Assembly (NCBI GenBank): GCA_041581635.1
Contig: JBFICW010000007.1
Location: 1-64,000 of the forward strand
Direction of reading: 5' to 3'
DNA from: Porticoccus sp041581635
GTDB taxonomy: Bacteria; Pseudomonadota; Gammaproteobacteria; Pseudomonadales; Porticoccaceae
Length of the DNA: 64,000 bases
Below the pieces are notes generated by a model. The model was not told the origin of the DNA. It worked only from the letters and a program-made list of their open reading frames with translations, and did not search any database. This document shows positions 1 through 7,843 of the stretch, piece by piece (positions within the stretch are counted from its first letter, which is position 1; every line of letters starts with the position of its first letter). A program made the position numbers and the translations under genes.

Positions 1-112
1 GATGGAAGTGACACTGATTGCTCCTATCGCGATGGAAGACGGTCTGCGATTCGCGATTCGCGAAGGCGGTCGTACTGTCGGTGCTGGTGTTGTAGCCAAG
101 ATTATCGAGTAA
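1..112 (+). CDS. tuf: Elongation factor Tu, C-terminal end (partial)
   Basis: Only the last 36 codons are inside the window. They read in frame from base 2 to a TAA at 110-112. The residues include the EF-Tu domain III signature GLRFAIREGGRTVGAG and end in VVAKIIE, which matches the conserved tail of bacterial EF-Tu. EF-Tu delivers aminoacyl-tRNA to the ribosomal A site in the cytoplasm. A strong intrinsic terminator follows about 40 bases later, so this is the last gene of its transcript, presumably the str operon lying to the left. The ATG at base 2 is an internal methionine, not the start. Confidence 0.95.
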   Translation, partial: MEVTLIAPIAMEDGLRFAIREGGRTVGAGVVAKIIE

Positions 113-148
113 TCGATACGTGCTAAAAATCTGACCTTCATTGTCAGA

Positions 149-181
149 TAAAAAGGCCACCCAATTGGGTGGCCTTTTTTT
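149..181 (+). terminator. Rho-independent terminator after tuf
   Basis: An 8-bp perfect stem GGCCACCC / GGGTGGCC with loop AATT is preceded by an A-run and followed by seven T. It sits 37 bases after the tuf stop codon and should end the upstream transcript. Confidence 0.93.
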
Positions 182-263
182 GGTTGTAATAAAATAGATT
201 GAGAAGAGTCAATAGAGTCTAGTTCGTTAAGAGAAAAGCTGTTTGCAGAGTCTGCGTGCAAAT

Positions 264-300
264 AAAAACCCCTGGTGAGAGAGAACTCACCAGGGGTTTT
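264..300 (-). terminator. Rho-independent terminator after fusA2
   Basis: The stem ACCCCTGGTGAG / CTCACCAGGGGT with a six-base loop is flanked by A-runs and T-runs on both sides, so it can work in both directions. On the reverse strand it lies 37 bases past the stop codon of the EF-G gene. Confidence 0.9.
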
Positions 301-336
301 CGGAGCCTAACGAATGGCTAATAATTAGCCTTAAGC

Positions 337-2430
337 TTACTTTTCCTGTGCTTTTCGCTCTTTAACTTCAGCGATCACAGTTTCAGAAACTTGCATTGGG
401 CAAGGCATGTAATGAGAGAACTCCATGGAGAATTGACCGCGACCAGAGGTCATGGTCCGTAGGCTGCCGATATAGCCAAACATTTCAGCCAGTGGAACAT
501 CTGCTTTAACACGGACGCCTGTGACGCCTTTTTCCTGATCTTTAATCATGCCGCGACGACGGTTCAAGTCGCCAATAACATCGCCGACATGATCGTCAGG
601 GGTAAATACGTCGACGTTCATGATGGGTTCGATCAGTTGTGGGCCCGCTTTTGGCATGGATTGACGGAAGGCGCCTTTTGCTGCGATTTCAAACGCGACA
701 GCTGAGGAGTCGACGGCGTGGAAACCGCCATCGTAAAGCTCAATTTCAACATCCAAGACGGGGAAGCCAGCCAGAGGGCCTTCTTCCATCATGCCCTTGA
801 AGCCTTTCTCAATTGCCGGGAAGAATTCTTTAGGTACGTTTCCGCCAACCACTGTGGATGAGAAAACAAAACCTGATCCCGGCTCACCTGGTTTGATGCG
901 ATAGTCAATTTTACCAAACTGACCAGAGCCACCCGACTGTTTCTTGTGGGTGTAGGTATCTTCGATAGCCTGAGTGATGGTCTCGCGGTAGGCCACCTGA
1001 GGCTGCCCGACAATCAGATCCACATCATAGGTACGCTTGAGAATATCTACCTTGATATCAAGGTGAAGTTCGCCCATACCCTTAAGAATGGTTTCACCGG
1101 AATCTTCATCGGTTTCAACTCTGAAAGAGGGGTCTTCTGCAATCATCTTACCGATTGCAATACCCATTTTCTCAGAGCCACCTTTATCTTTAGGTTTAAC
1201 TGCAATGGAAATAACGGGCTCTGGGAAAATCATTGCCTCAAGAGTCACGGGGAACTTAGGATCACACAGGGTGTGACCGGTTTGGACATTCTTCATGCCG
1301 ACAATGGCAATAATGTCACCTGCTTGAGCGCGGCTGATTTCATTTCGGTCATCCGCATGCATCTCAACCATGCGGCCGATACGCTCTGTTTTTCCAGTAA
1401 AGCTATTAAGGATTGTGTCGCCTTTTTCAAGTACGCCGGAGTAGATGCGAACAAAGGTTAGAGCACCAAAGCGGTCATCCATAATTTTGAAGGCTAATGC
1501 TTTTAATGATTCATCGGTAGATACGGTTGCAACTTCACCGGTTTCTTCGCCTTCCTCATCTGTTAGCGGCTGAGGCTTCACATCGGTTGGGCAGGGCAGG
1601 TAGTCAACAACAGCATCCAATACCAGCTGAATGCCTTTGTTTTTGAACGCGGATCCGCAGTACGTTGGGAAAAAGTCCAGGGCGATTGTGCCTTTGCGAA
1701 TACAGCGTTTGATGTCATCCATTGAGGGCTCTTCACCTTCCATGTAGGCCATCATAATGTCGTCGTCCTGCTCAACAGCCATTTCGATGAGTTTTTCGCG
1801 ATACTCTTCTACTTGATCAACCATGTCGGCGGGAATATCGGTCACCTCAAAGTTTTCTGGAAGACCGGAGTCGTCCCAGACATAAGCTTTGCGAGTTAAA
1901 AGGTCAACAATGCCTTTGAAGTCTTCTTCGATACCAATAGGTAAGACCATGACCATTGGGTTGGCACCAAGTACTTTCTTAACTTGGTCTACTACGCGCA
2001 GGAAGTCTGCACCCATACGGTCTAGCTTGTTGACAAAAATAATACGTGAGACCTCTGAATCGTTAGCGTAGCGCCAGTTTGTTTCAGATTGGGGCTCAAC
2101 ACCACCAGAACCACAGAAAACGCCTACGCCACCATCGAGTACCTTAAGTGAGCGGTAAACTTCAACGGTGAAGTCAACGTGACCCGGTGTGTCGATGATG
2201 TTGAAGCGGTGATCTTTCCAGAAGCAGGTAGTCGCTGCTGACTGAATGGTGATACCGCGTTCCTGTTCTTGTTCCATAAAGTCAGTTGTAGCTGCACCGT
2301 CGTGCACTTCGCCTGTTTTATGAATTTTACCAGTGAGTTTAAGAATACGTTCGGTCGTGGTGGTTTTCCCCGCATCAACGTGCGCGAAAATACCAATATT
2401 TCTGTAATGGGATAAGTCAGTCATTGTCAT
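337..2430 (-). CDS. fusA2: Elongation factor G, second-copy (EF-G2) type
   Basis: A full-length 697-residue translocation GTPase. Visible motifs are the P-loop AHVDAGKT (residues 16-23), the GITI switch segment (59-62), DTPGH (80-84), NKLD (134-137, where main EF-G usually has NKMD) and GSAF, followed by the EF-G domains II-V. EF-G drives tRNA-mRNA translocation and ribosome recycling. The N-terminus (DLSHYRNIGIFAHVDAGKT) and the segment FCGSGGVEPQSETNWRYAN resemble the second EF-G copy known from Vibrio, Shewanella and Pseudomonas rather than the str-operon copy. It lies inverted between tuf and rpsJ; the main fusA presumably lies upstream of tuf outside the window. A second ATG at 2424 is an equally possible start, because neither has a clear ribosome-binding site. 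Confidence 0.9.
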   Translation of the reverse strand: MTMTDLSHYRNIGIFAHVDAGKTTTTERILKLTGKIHKTGEVHDGAATTDFMEQEQERGITIQSAATTCFWKDHRFNIIDTPGHVDFTVEVYRSLKVLDGGVGVFCGSGGVEPQSETNWRYANDSEVSRIIFVNKLDRMGADFLRVVDQVKKVLGANPMVMVLPIGIEEDFKGIVDLLTRKAYVWDDSGLPENFEVTDIPADMVDQVEEYREKLIEMAVEQDDDIMMAYMEGEEPSMDDIKRCIRKGTIALDFFPTYCGSAFKNKGIQLVLDAVVDYLPCPTDVKPQPLTDEEGEETGEVATVSTDESLKALAFKIMDDRFGALTFVRIYSGVLEKGDTILNSFTGKTERIGRMVEMHADDRNEISRAQAGDIIAIVGMKNVQTGHTLCDPKFPVTLEAMIFPEPVISIAVKPKDKGGSEKMGIAIGKMIAEDPSFRVETDEDSGETILKGMGELHLDIKVDILKRTYDVDLIVGQPQVAYRETITQAIEDTYTHKKQSGGSGQFGKIDYRIKPGEPGSGFVFSSTVVGGNVPKEFFPAIEKGFKGMMEEGPLAGFPVLDVEIELYDGGFHAVDSSAVAFEIAAKGAFRQSMPKAGPQLIEPIMNVDVFTPDDHVGDVIGDLNRRRGMIKDQEKGVTGVRVKADVPLAEMFGYIGSLRTMTSGRGQFSMEFSHYMPCPMQVSETVIAEVKERKAQEK

Positions 2431-2435
2431 GCTCT

Positions 2436-2441
2436 ATTATA
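2436..2441 (-). promoter_or_regulatory. Possible -10 box of fusA2
   Basis: A perfect TATAAT on the reverse strand ends only five bases before the first ATG of the EF-G gene, and no convincing -35 hexamer is present. If it is used, the transcript would start at or beside the start codon, giving a leaderless or nearly leaderless mRNA, or translation would begin at the second ATG (2424). Confidence 0.35.
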
Positions 2442-2647
2442 CAAGGGTCAAAAATGCGCGGAATTGTACAGTAAATCAACATAATTAATGAGTAAAATTT
2501 GCAAATAAAGGGCTAATAAACAGTGAAAAATGCGTTAAAGGCGGTTTGTCGGGCGAAAAAAAGAAAATTAGGTGGCTCTATCTATTAGTTTGCGTGCCTT
2601 GATTATTTAAAACTCGATAAATCATTACAAAACACGAGTAATTGTTC

Positions 2648-2676
2648 TTGACAGGGGTAGGGGTCAGCCTTAGAAT
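2648..2676 (+). promoter_or_regulatory. Sigma-70 promoter of the S10 operon
   Basis: A perfect -35 TTGACA (2648-2653) is separated by 17 bases from a -10 TAGAAT (2671-2676, five of six consensus). Transcription should start near 2683, leaving a leader of roughly 65 bases before rpsJ. That is much shorter than the E. coli S10 leader that carries the L4 attenuation hairpins. Confidence 0.85.
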
Positions 2677-2748
2677 CTCGCCTCCTTTTTTCAGGGTCTC
2701 AAATAAGTGAGGCCTGTAGGTTCTTTAGAATAGTTGGAGTTTGATTCC

Positions 2749-3060
2749 ATGCAGGATCAACGCATTCGAATTCGCCTCAAGGCATTTGATCACAAACTGA
2801 TTGATGCTTCGACGCAAGAAATCGTAGAGACGGCAAAGCGTACCGGTGCACAGATTCGTGGCCCGATTCCTCTGCCAACACGTAAAGAGCGTTTTACAGT
2901 GCTGATTTCGCCACATGTAAACAAAGATGCTCGTGATCAGTACGAAATCCGCACCCATAAAAGGTTGCTGGATATTGTTGAGCCAACAGAGAAGACTGTT
3001 GATGCTTTGATGAAATTAGATTTGGCCGCTGGTGTTGAAGTCCAAATTAGCTTGGCGTAA
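2749..3060 (+). CDS. rpsJ: 30S ribosomal protein S10
   Basis: 103 residues, the usual S10 length, beginning MQDQRIRIRLKAFDHKLID. S10 sits in the 30S head and, as NusE, also takes part in transcription antitermination. The frame is open for five more codons upstream, but family length and the GGAG at 2735-2738 support the ATG at 2749. It is the first gene of the S10 operon, directly behind a strong promoter. The 112-base gap to rplC is the longest gap within the S10 operon. Confidence 0.97.
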   Translation: MQDQRIRIRLKAFDHKLIDASTQEIVETAKRTGAQIRGPIPLPTRKERFTVLISPHVNKDARDQYEIRTHKRLLDIVEPTEKTVDALMKLDLAAGVEVQISLA

Positions 3061-3172
3061 TTAGTCCAGGTAGAAGTAAAAAACCCAAGCCTGGTCAGCG
3101 CTAGGCGGGTGTAACGCTCTGAAATGGGCGGCCATAGCGGGTAAGAGCCCCGTACACTAAGAGGTTAGAAAG

Positions 3173-3808
3173 ATGGCAATTGGTATTGTCGGTCGCAAAT
3201 GCGGCATGACACGCGTGTTCACCGATGAAGGTGCATCTATCCCGGTCACAGTGGTCGAGGTGGAGCCTAATCGGATTACCCAAATCAAGACTGATGAAGC
3301 TGATGGTTATTCTGCTGTGCAGGTGACTGTGGGTGCTCGTCGTGCATCTCGTGTAAGTAAGTCGGAAGCAGGGCACTTTGCTAAAGCAGGTGTTGAGGCT
3401 GGTCGTGGAACTTTTGAGCTTCGCGTGGATGGCTTGCAGGATGGCGTTGAGGTTGGTGGAAACATCTCGGTTGATCAGTTTGAACCTGGTCAAAAGATAG
3501 ATGTGACTGGCACATCAAAAGGTAAAGGTTTTCAGGGTGTCATCAAGCGATATAACTTCGCTATGCAAGACGCGACTCATGGTAACTCCTTGTCTCACCG
3601 GGCGCCGGGTTCTATAGGTCAATGTCAAACACCGGGTCGTGTATGGAAAGGCAAGAAGATGGCTGGACATATGGGTGCCGAGCGTGTGACAACTCAGAAT
3701 CTTGAAATTGTACGTGTTGACGCTGAGCGCAACCTGCTTCTTATAAAGGGAGCGGTACCGGGTGCGCCAGGTGGTGACGTGATCGTTCGTGCAGCTGTTA
3801 AGAGCTGA
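3173..3808 (+). CDS. rplC: 50S ribosomal protein L3
   Basis: 211 residues starting MAIGIVGRKCGMTRVF. It contains the L3 core GKGFQGVIKRYNF and the loop HRAPGSIGQCQTPGRVWKGKKMAGHMG that reaches toward the peptidyl transferase centre. It is an early assembly protein of the 50S subunit. The glutamine in the GQCQTPG stretch is the residue methylated by PrmB in related bacteria. It lies 11 bases upstream of rplD in the usual S10 order. Confidence 0.97.
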   Translation: MAIGIVGRKCGMTRVFTDEGASIPVTVVEVEPNRITQIKTDEADGYSAVQVTVGARRASRVSKSEAGHFAKAGVEAGRGTFELRVDGLQDGVEVGGNISVDQFEPGQKIDVTGTSKGKGFQGVIKRYNFAMQDATHGNSLSHRAPGSIGQCQTPGRVWKGKKMAGHMGAERVTTQNLEIVRVDAERNLLLIKGAVPGAPGGDVIVRAAVKS

Positions 3809-3819
3809 GGGGATCGTCG

Positions 3820-4434
3820 ATGGAATTAAATATTGCAACAACAAAGGGTAATTCGGGAACTGTCGAGGTTTCAGATGTAGCCTTTGGTAAAGAGTTTAAT
3901 CAGGATCTGGTGCATCAGGCGGTTACTGCGTATTTGGCAGGTGGTCGTCAGGGTACGCGCGCACAGAAGAATCGTGCAGCAGTCTCTGGTGGTGGTCGTA
4001 AGCCTTGGGCTCAAAAAGGTTCTGGCCGTGCCCGTGCGGGAACAATCCGAAGCCCAATTTGGCGTTCCGGTGGTGTAACGTTTGCAGCTCAGCCTCAAGA
4101 TCATTCTCAGAAGCTGAATCGTAAAATGTACCGTGCCGCGCTTCGTTCTATTATCTCTGAGCTTGCCCGTCAGGAGCGCTTGGTGGTGGTTGAGAGTTTC
4201 GATCTTGAAGAGCCTAAGACCAAGCTTTTAGTTAAGAAGCTGGGTGAGTTTGATCTTCGGGATGTGTTGATCGTCACTGAGGAGGTTAGCGAAAACCTAT
4301 ACCTGTCATCCAGAAATCTACATAAGGTTGATGTGCGTGATGTGGTTGGTGTTGACCCCGTTAGCTTGATTCGTTTTGAAAAGGTGTTGGTTACTGTGCC
4401 AGCCCTTAAGAAGATTGAGGAGATGCTTGCATGA
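3820..4434 (+). CDS. rplD: 50S ribosomal protein L4
   Basis: 204 residues with the long internal loop (GGRQGTRAQKNRA...GGGRKPWAQKGSGRARAGT, about residues 43-75) that lines the peptide exit tunnel. L4 is an early 50S assembly protein and in E. coli represses its own operon. No E. coli-like L4 leader is evident upstream of rpsJ here. Its stop codon overlaps the rplW start (ATGA), a sign of translational coupling. Confidence 0.97.
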   Translation: MELNIATTKGNSGTVEVSDVAFGKEFNQDLVHQAVTAYLAGGRQGTRAQKNRAAVSGGGRKPWAQKGSGRARAGTIRSPIWRSGGVTFAAQPQDHSQKLNRKMYRAALRSIISELARQERLVVVESFDLEEPKTKLLVKKLGEFDLRDVLIVTEEVSENLYLSSRNLHKVDVRDVVGVDPVSLIRFEKVLVTVPALKKIEEMLA

Positions 4435-4727
4435 ACCAGGAGCGTATCTTCAAAGTGCTGCTAGGTCCGCACGTTACTGAGAAAACGGCGATTGTTGGCG
4501 ATAGCAGCAATCAGATTGTGTTCAAGGTTACTTCTGATGCGGCGAAGCCCGAAGTGAAGGCAGCTGTAGAGCAGTTGTTTAATGTCAAAGTGACTGATGT
4601 TCGCATCGCCAATGTTAAGGGTAAAACCAAGCGTGCCAAGCACGGTATGGGTAAACGCTCTGATTGGAAGAAAGCATACATTCGTTTGGAGCAGGGTCAA
4701 GAAATCGACTTTGCGTCAGTTGAATAA
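4431..4727 (+). CDS. rplW: 50S ribosomal protein L23
   Basis: 98 residues, starting MNQERIFKVLLGPHVTEKT, the typical L23 N-terminus. L23 binds 23S rRNA domain III at the tunnel exit and docks trigger factor and SRP. The start overlaps the rplD stop by four bases. Confidence 0.97.
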   Translation: MNQERIFKVLLGPHVTEKTAIVGDSSNQIVFKVTSDAAKPEVKAAVEQLFNVKVTDVRIANVKGKTKRAKHGMGKRSDWKKAYIRLEQGQEIDFASVE

Positions 4728-4739
4728 GGGGTTGTTGAG

Positions 4740-5564
4740 ATGCCAGTTGTAAAGAGAAAGCCGACGTCTCCCGGTCGCCGTTTTGTAGTCAGCGTTGTTA
4801 ATCCTGACTTACATAAGGGTGAACCCTACGCGCCATTACTGGAAAAGAAGTCAAAGTCCGGTGGCCGTAATAATAATGGTCGCATTACCACTCGCCATAT
4901 TGGTGGGGGGCATAAGCAGCACTACCGTGTTATTGATTTTAAGCGAAATAAAGACGGTATTCCTGGAAAGGTTGAGCGTTTGGAGTATGATCCCAACCGC
5001 ACGCCATACATCGCGTTGATCTGCTATGCGGATGGCGAGCGTCGCTACATTATCGCCCCTAAAGGTGTTAAGGCGGGTGATGTGCTTCATTCTGGTGTAG
5101 ATGCTCCTATTAAGGTAGGCAACACCTTGCCGCTGCGCAATATCCCTGTGGGTAGTGTTGTTCATTGTATTGAGATGAAGCCTGGCAAGGGTGCTCAAAT
5201 TGCACGAAGTGCTGGCACCTCGGTGCAGCTTGTTGCTCGCGAGGGGCAGTATGCAACGCTTAGATTGCGAAGCGGTGAAATGCGTAAAGTGCCTGTTGAT
5301 TGCCGTGCCACGATTGGTGAAGTTTCTAACAGTGAGCATAGTTTGCGCTCGCTGGGTAAGGCTGGCGCATCTCGCTGGCGTGGTGTTCGCCCAACGGTTC
5401 GTGGTGTTGCCATGAACCCGGTAGATCACCCGCATGGTGGTGGTGAAGGTCGTACATCTGGTGGTCGTCACCCTGTGTCACCTTGGGGTACACCAGCTAA
5501 AGGTTATAAGACTCGTAAAAACAAGCGCACGAACAATATGATTGTCCGTCGTCGCGATAAGTAA
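4740..5564 (+). CDS. rplB: 50S ribosomal protein L2
   Basis: 274 residues, the normal L2 length. It shows the basic N-terminus with KSGGRNNNGRITTRHIGGGHK and the C-terminal signature GVAMNPVDHPHGGGEGR, whose histidine lies near the peptidyl transferase centre. L2 is needed for subunit association and tRNA binding. It follows rplW by 12 bases in the conserved order. Confidence 0.98.
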   Translation: MPVVKRKPTSPGRRFVVSVVNPDLHKGEPYAPLLEKKSKSGGRNNNGRITTRHIGGGHKQHYRVIDFKRNKDGIPGKVERLEYDPNRTPYIALICYADGERRYIIAPKGVKAGDVLHSGVDAPIKVGNTLPLRNIPVGSVVHCIEMKPGKGAQIARSAGTSVQLVAREGQYATLRLRSGEMRKVPVDCRATIGEVSNSEHSLRSLGKAGASRWRGVRPTVRGVAMNPVDHPHGGGEGRTSGGRHPVSPWGTPAKGYKTRKNKRTNNMIVRRRDK

Positions 5565-5587
5565 TTGGTAGAGAAGAGGAAACTACA

Positions 5588-5863
5588 GTGCCACGTTCTC
5601 TCAAAAAAGGCCCATTCATTGACCTGCATTTGATTAAGAAGGTTGATGAAGCGCTAGAAAAAAATGATAAGCGTCCGATCAAGACTTGGTCTCGTCGTTC
5701 CATGGTTAGTCCGGATATGGTTGGGCTAACAATAGCTGTCCACAACGGTCGTCAACATGTGCCGGTACTGGTCAATGAAGAAATGGTTGGACATAAACTC
5801 GGCGAATTCGCCCCGACACGTACCTATCGTGGTCACGTGGCGGATAAAAAAGCCAAGCGCTAA
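5588..5863 (+). CDS. rpsS: 30S ribosomal protein S19
   Basis: 91 residues beginning MPRSLKKGPFIDLHL with a GTG start codon at 5588, preceded by GAAGAGGAAACTACA. S19 is in the 30S head and contacts S13 and the A-site tRNA region. The length and the C-terminal FAPTRTYRGHVADKKAK match the family. Confidence 0.97.
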   Translation: MPRSLKKGPFIDLHLIKKVDEALEKNDKRPIKTWSRRSMVSPDMVGLTIAVHNGRQHVPVLVNEEMVGHKLGEFAPTRTYRGHVADKKAKR

Positions 5864-5882
5864 GCGGCGGATTGAGAGGTAA

Positions 5883-6230
5883 ATGACTGTGGAAGTAGCA
5901 GCTAAATTGCGCGGAGCCAAAATGTCAGCCCAAAAGGCTAGACTGGTTGCCGATCAGGTGCGTGGTAAGCCTGTTGAAGATGCGCTCGATATTCTGGCGT
6001 TCAGCCCGAAAAAAGGTGCCGCCATTATTAAAAAAGTGCTGGAGTCTGCCATTGCAAACGCCGAGCACAATGAAGGTGCGGATGTAGATGAGTTACGTGT
6101 GTCGACTATTTTTGTCGATGAAGGTATGACCATGAAGCGCATTAAGCCCCGTGCAAAGGGTCGCGCTGACCGGATATTCAAGCGTAGCTGTCACATTACT
6201 GTGAAAGTTGCCGATGAGGAGACCGTTTAA
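5883..6230 (+). CDS. rplV: 50S ribosomal protein L22
   Basis: 115 residues. It contains AKLRGAKMSAQKARLVADQVRGK and the long beta-hairpin region (MKRIKPRAKGRADRIFKRS, about residues 80-98) that forms the narrowest part of the exit tunnel. The final base of its stop is the first base of the rpsC start (TAATG), so the two are probably coupled. An internal ATG at residue 14 is too far in to be the start, given the family length of about 110. Confidence 0.97.
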   Translation: MTVEVAAKLRGAKMSAQKARLVADQVRGKPVEDALDILAFSPKKGAAIIKKVLESAIANAEHNEGADVDELRVSTIFVDEGMTMKRIKPRAKGRADRIFKRSCHITVKVADEETV

Positions 6231-6910
6231 TGGGTCAGAAAGTACATCCAACTGGCATTCGTCTGGGTATTGTTAAGAAGCATACTTCAGTTTGGTACGC
6301 CGGACAGAAAGATTACGCGGACAAGCTCAATAACGATCTTCAGGTTCGTGACTACATTAGCAATAAGTTGTCACATGCCTCTGTAAGTCGTATTGAAATT
6401 GAGCGTCCAGCACAAACAGCTCGTATCACTATTCACACAGCCCGTCCCGGTATCGTGATTGGCAAGAAAGGTGAAGATGTTGAGAAGCTGCGCAACGAAG
6501 TGTCTGCTCAGATGGGTGTGCCCGTGCACATCAACATCGAAGAGGTTCGCAAGCCGGATCTCGATGCAACACTTGTTGCACAGAACGTTGCTCAGCAGCT
6601 TGAGCGTCGTGTGATGTTCCGTCGCGCTATGAAACGTGCGGTACAGAATGCAATGCGACAGGGTGCCAAGGGCATTAAAATTCAGGTCGGCGGACGACTC
6701 GGAGGTGCGGAAATTGCGCGCTCTGAATGGTACCGCGAAGGCCGTGTTCCGCTTCATACGCTGCGTGCCGACATAGATTACGGTACAGCAGAAGGAGCCA
6801 CCACCTACGGCATCATTGGTGTCAAGGTATGGATCTTTAAAGGTGAAGTAATCGGCGGTGAAGAGGCGGCGCAAGCGCCAGCCAAAAAATCACCAGGCAA
6901 AAAGAAGTAA
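6230..6910 (+). CDS. rpsC: 30S ribosomal protein S3
   Basis: 226 residues beginning MGQKVHPTGIRLGIVKKHTSVWYA. It has the type-2 KH domain with GKKGEDVEKLR (about residues 80-90) and the C-terminal half GAKGIKIQVGGRLGGAEIARSEW. S3 lines the mRNA entry channel and contributes to ribosomal helicase activity. It ends in a lysine-rich tail. The start overlaps the rplV stop. Confidence 0.97.
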   Translation: MGQKVHPTGIRLGIVKKHTSVWYAGQKDYADKLNNDLQVRDYISNKLSHASVSRIEIERPAQTARITIHTARPGIVIGKKGEDVEKLRNEVSAQMGVPVHINIEEVRKPDLDATLVAQNVAQQLERRVMFRRAMKRAVQNAMRQGAKGIKIQVGGRLGGAEIARSEWYREGRVPLHTLRADIDYGTAEGATTYGIIGVKVWIFKGEVIGGEEAAQAPAKKSPGKKK

Positions 6911-6935
6911 GTTTGCGAGTTAAGGGTCTAGCGAA

Positions 6936-7349
6936 ATGCTGCAACCGAAACGTACAAAATTCCGTAAGCAACATAAGGGCCGTAATCGTGGTCTGGCGTT
7001 GCGCGGTAGTAAAGTAAGCTTTGGCGAGTTTGCTCTTAAAGCCACTGGTCGTGGTCGCATTACTGCGCGCCAGATCGAGGCTGCTCGTCGGGCTATGACC
7101 CGTCACATTAAGCGTGGTGGAAAGATCTGGATTAGGGTTTTCCCTGACAAGCCGATCACCAACAAGCCACTCGAAGTGCGGATGGGTAAGGGTAAGGGTA
7201 ATGTTGAATACTGGGTAGCCCAGATTCAGCCTGGTAAAGTGCTCTATGAGATGGAAGGTGTATCCGAGGAATTGGCTCGTGAAGCTTTTGCTCTAGCTGC
7301 GGCCAAATTACCGATACAAACCACCTTTGTTATACGGTCGGTGATGTGA
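6936..7349 (+). CDS. rplP: 50S ribosomal protein L16
   Basis: 137 residues beginning MLQPKRTKFRKQHKGRNRG, with ARRAMTRHIKRGGKIWIRVFPDKP in the centre. L16 organises the A-site tRNA binding region of the 50S subunit, and its conserved loop arginine near KGKGNVEYW is the hydroxylation target in some bacteria. The stop overlaps the rpmC start (TGATG). Confidence 0.97.
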   Translation: MLQPKRTKFRKQHKGRNRGLALRGSKVSFGEFALKATGRGRITARQIEAARRAMTRHIKRGGKIWIRVFPDKPITNKPLEVRMGKGKGNVEYWVAQIQPGKVLYEMEGVSEELAREAFALAAAKLPIQTTFVIRSVM

Positions 7350-7540
7350 TGAATGCCAGTGAATATCGTGAAAAGTCAGTTGATGAGCTGAATCAAGAGC
7401 TGAACACTCAGCTCGAGCAGCAATTCAAGCTTCGTATGCAGGCGGCAACGGGTCAATTGAACCAAAGCCATAAGATTAAAGAGGCGCGCAACAATATTGC
7501 TCGCATCAAAACTGTGCTGAATGAAAAAGCGGGTAACTAA
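7349..7540 (+). CDS. rpmC: 50S ribosomal protein L29
   Basis: 63 residues, a short two-helix protein with LEQQFKLRMQAATGQLNQSHKIKEARNNIARIKTVLNEK, the L29 signature region. L29 sits beside L23 at the tunnel exit. I chose the ATG at 7349, which overlaps the rplP stop; a GTG one codon earlier would also be in frame. Confidence 0.95.
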   Translation: MNASEYREKSVDELNQELNTQLEQQFKLRMQAATGQLNQSHKIKEARNNIARIKTVLNEKAGN

Positions 7541-7541
7541 G

Positions 7542-7808
7542 ATGTCTGAAGCAGAGAAAAAAGCTCGTACGCTGTCAGGTCGGGTTGTCAGCGACAAGAT
7601 GGACAAAAGTATCACTGTCCTGATTGAGCGCCGTGTTAAGCACCCTGTGTATGGCAAGATTGTAAATAAGTCCACCAAGGTCAAGGCGCACGACGAAGAA
7701 AATGTATGTCGTGCCGGCGATGTGGTGACGATTGCGGAAACGCGCCCTCTGTCCAAGACTAAATCTTGGGCGCTGGTCAACGTTGACGAGCGTGCTGCCG
7801 AGATTTAA
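7542..7808 (+). CDS. rpsQ: 30S ribosomal protein S17
   Basis: 88 residues from ATG 7542, one base after the rpmC stop. It has the OB-fold core LSGRVVSDKMDKSITVLIERRVKHP and the conserved AGDVVTIAETRPLSKTKSW. S17 binds 16S rRNA early in assembly. The frame opens seven codons earlier inside rpmC, but S17 length and spacing favour 7542. It is the last gene of the S10 group. Confidence 0.96.
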   Translation: MSEAEKKARTLSGRVVSDKMDKSITVLIERRVKHPVYGKIVNKSTKVKAHDEENVCRAGDVVTIAETRPLSKTKSWALVNVDERAAEI

Positions 7809-7843
7809 TCGGTAGGCAGCAGTATCGGGTTCGGAGATAAACG

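Larger units (their letters stand above)
2431..2748. other. Divergent intergenic region, fusA2 / rpsJ
   Basis: About 318 bases separate the two divergent genes. The AT-rich part from 2460 to 2640 holds no open frame or hairpin that I could recognise. The right part carries the S10-operon promoter, and the left edge carries a possible -10 box for fusA2. Confidence 0.7.

Noticed and set aside
946..1461. A 171-codon open frame on the forward strand inside fusA2
   Set aside because: It is antisense to a highly conserved gene, with no ribosome-binding site and no recognisable domain.
4851..5471. A 206-codon frame antisense to rplB
   Set aside because: The composition (many Thr, Arg, Asn) is what reverse reading of a ribosomal gene gives, and there is no start signal.
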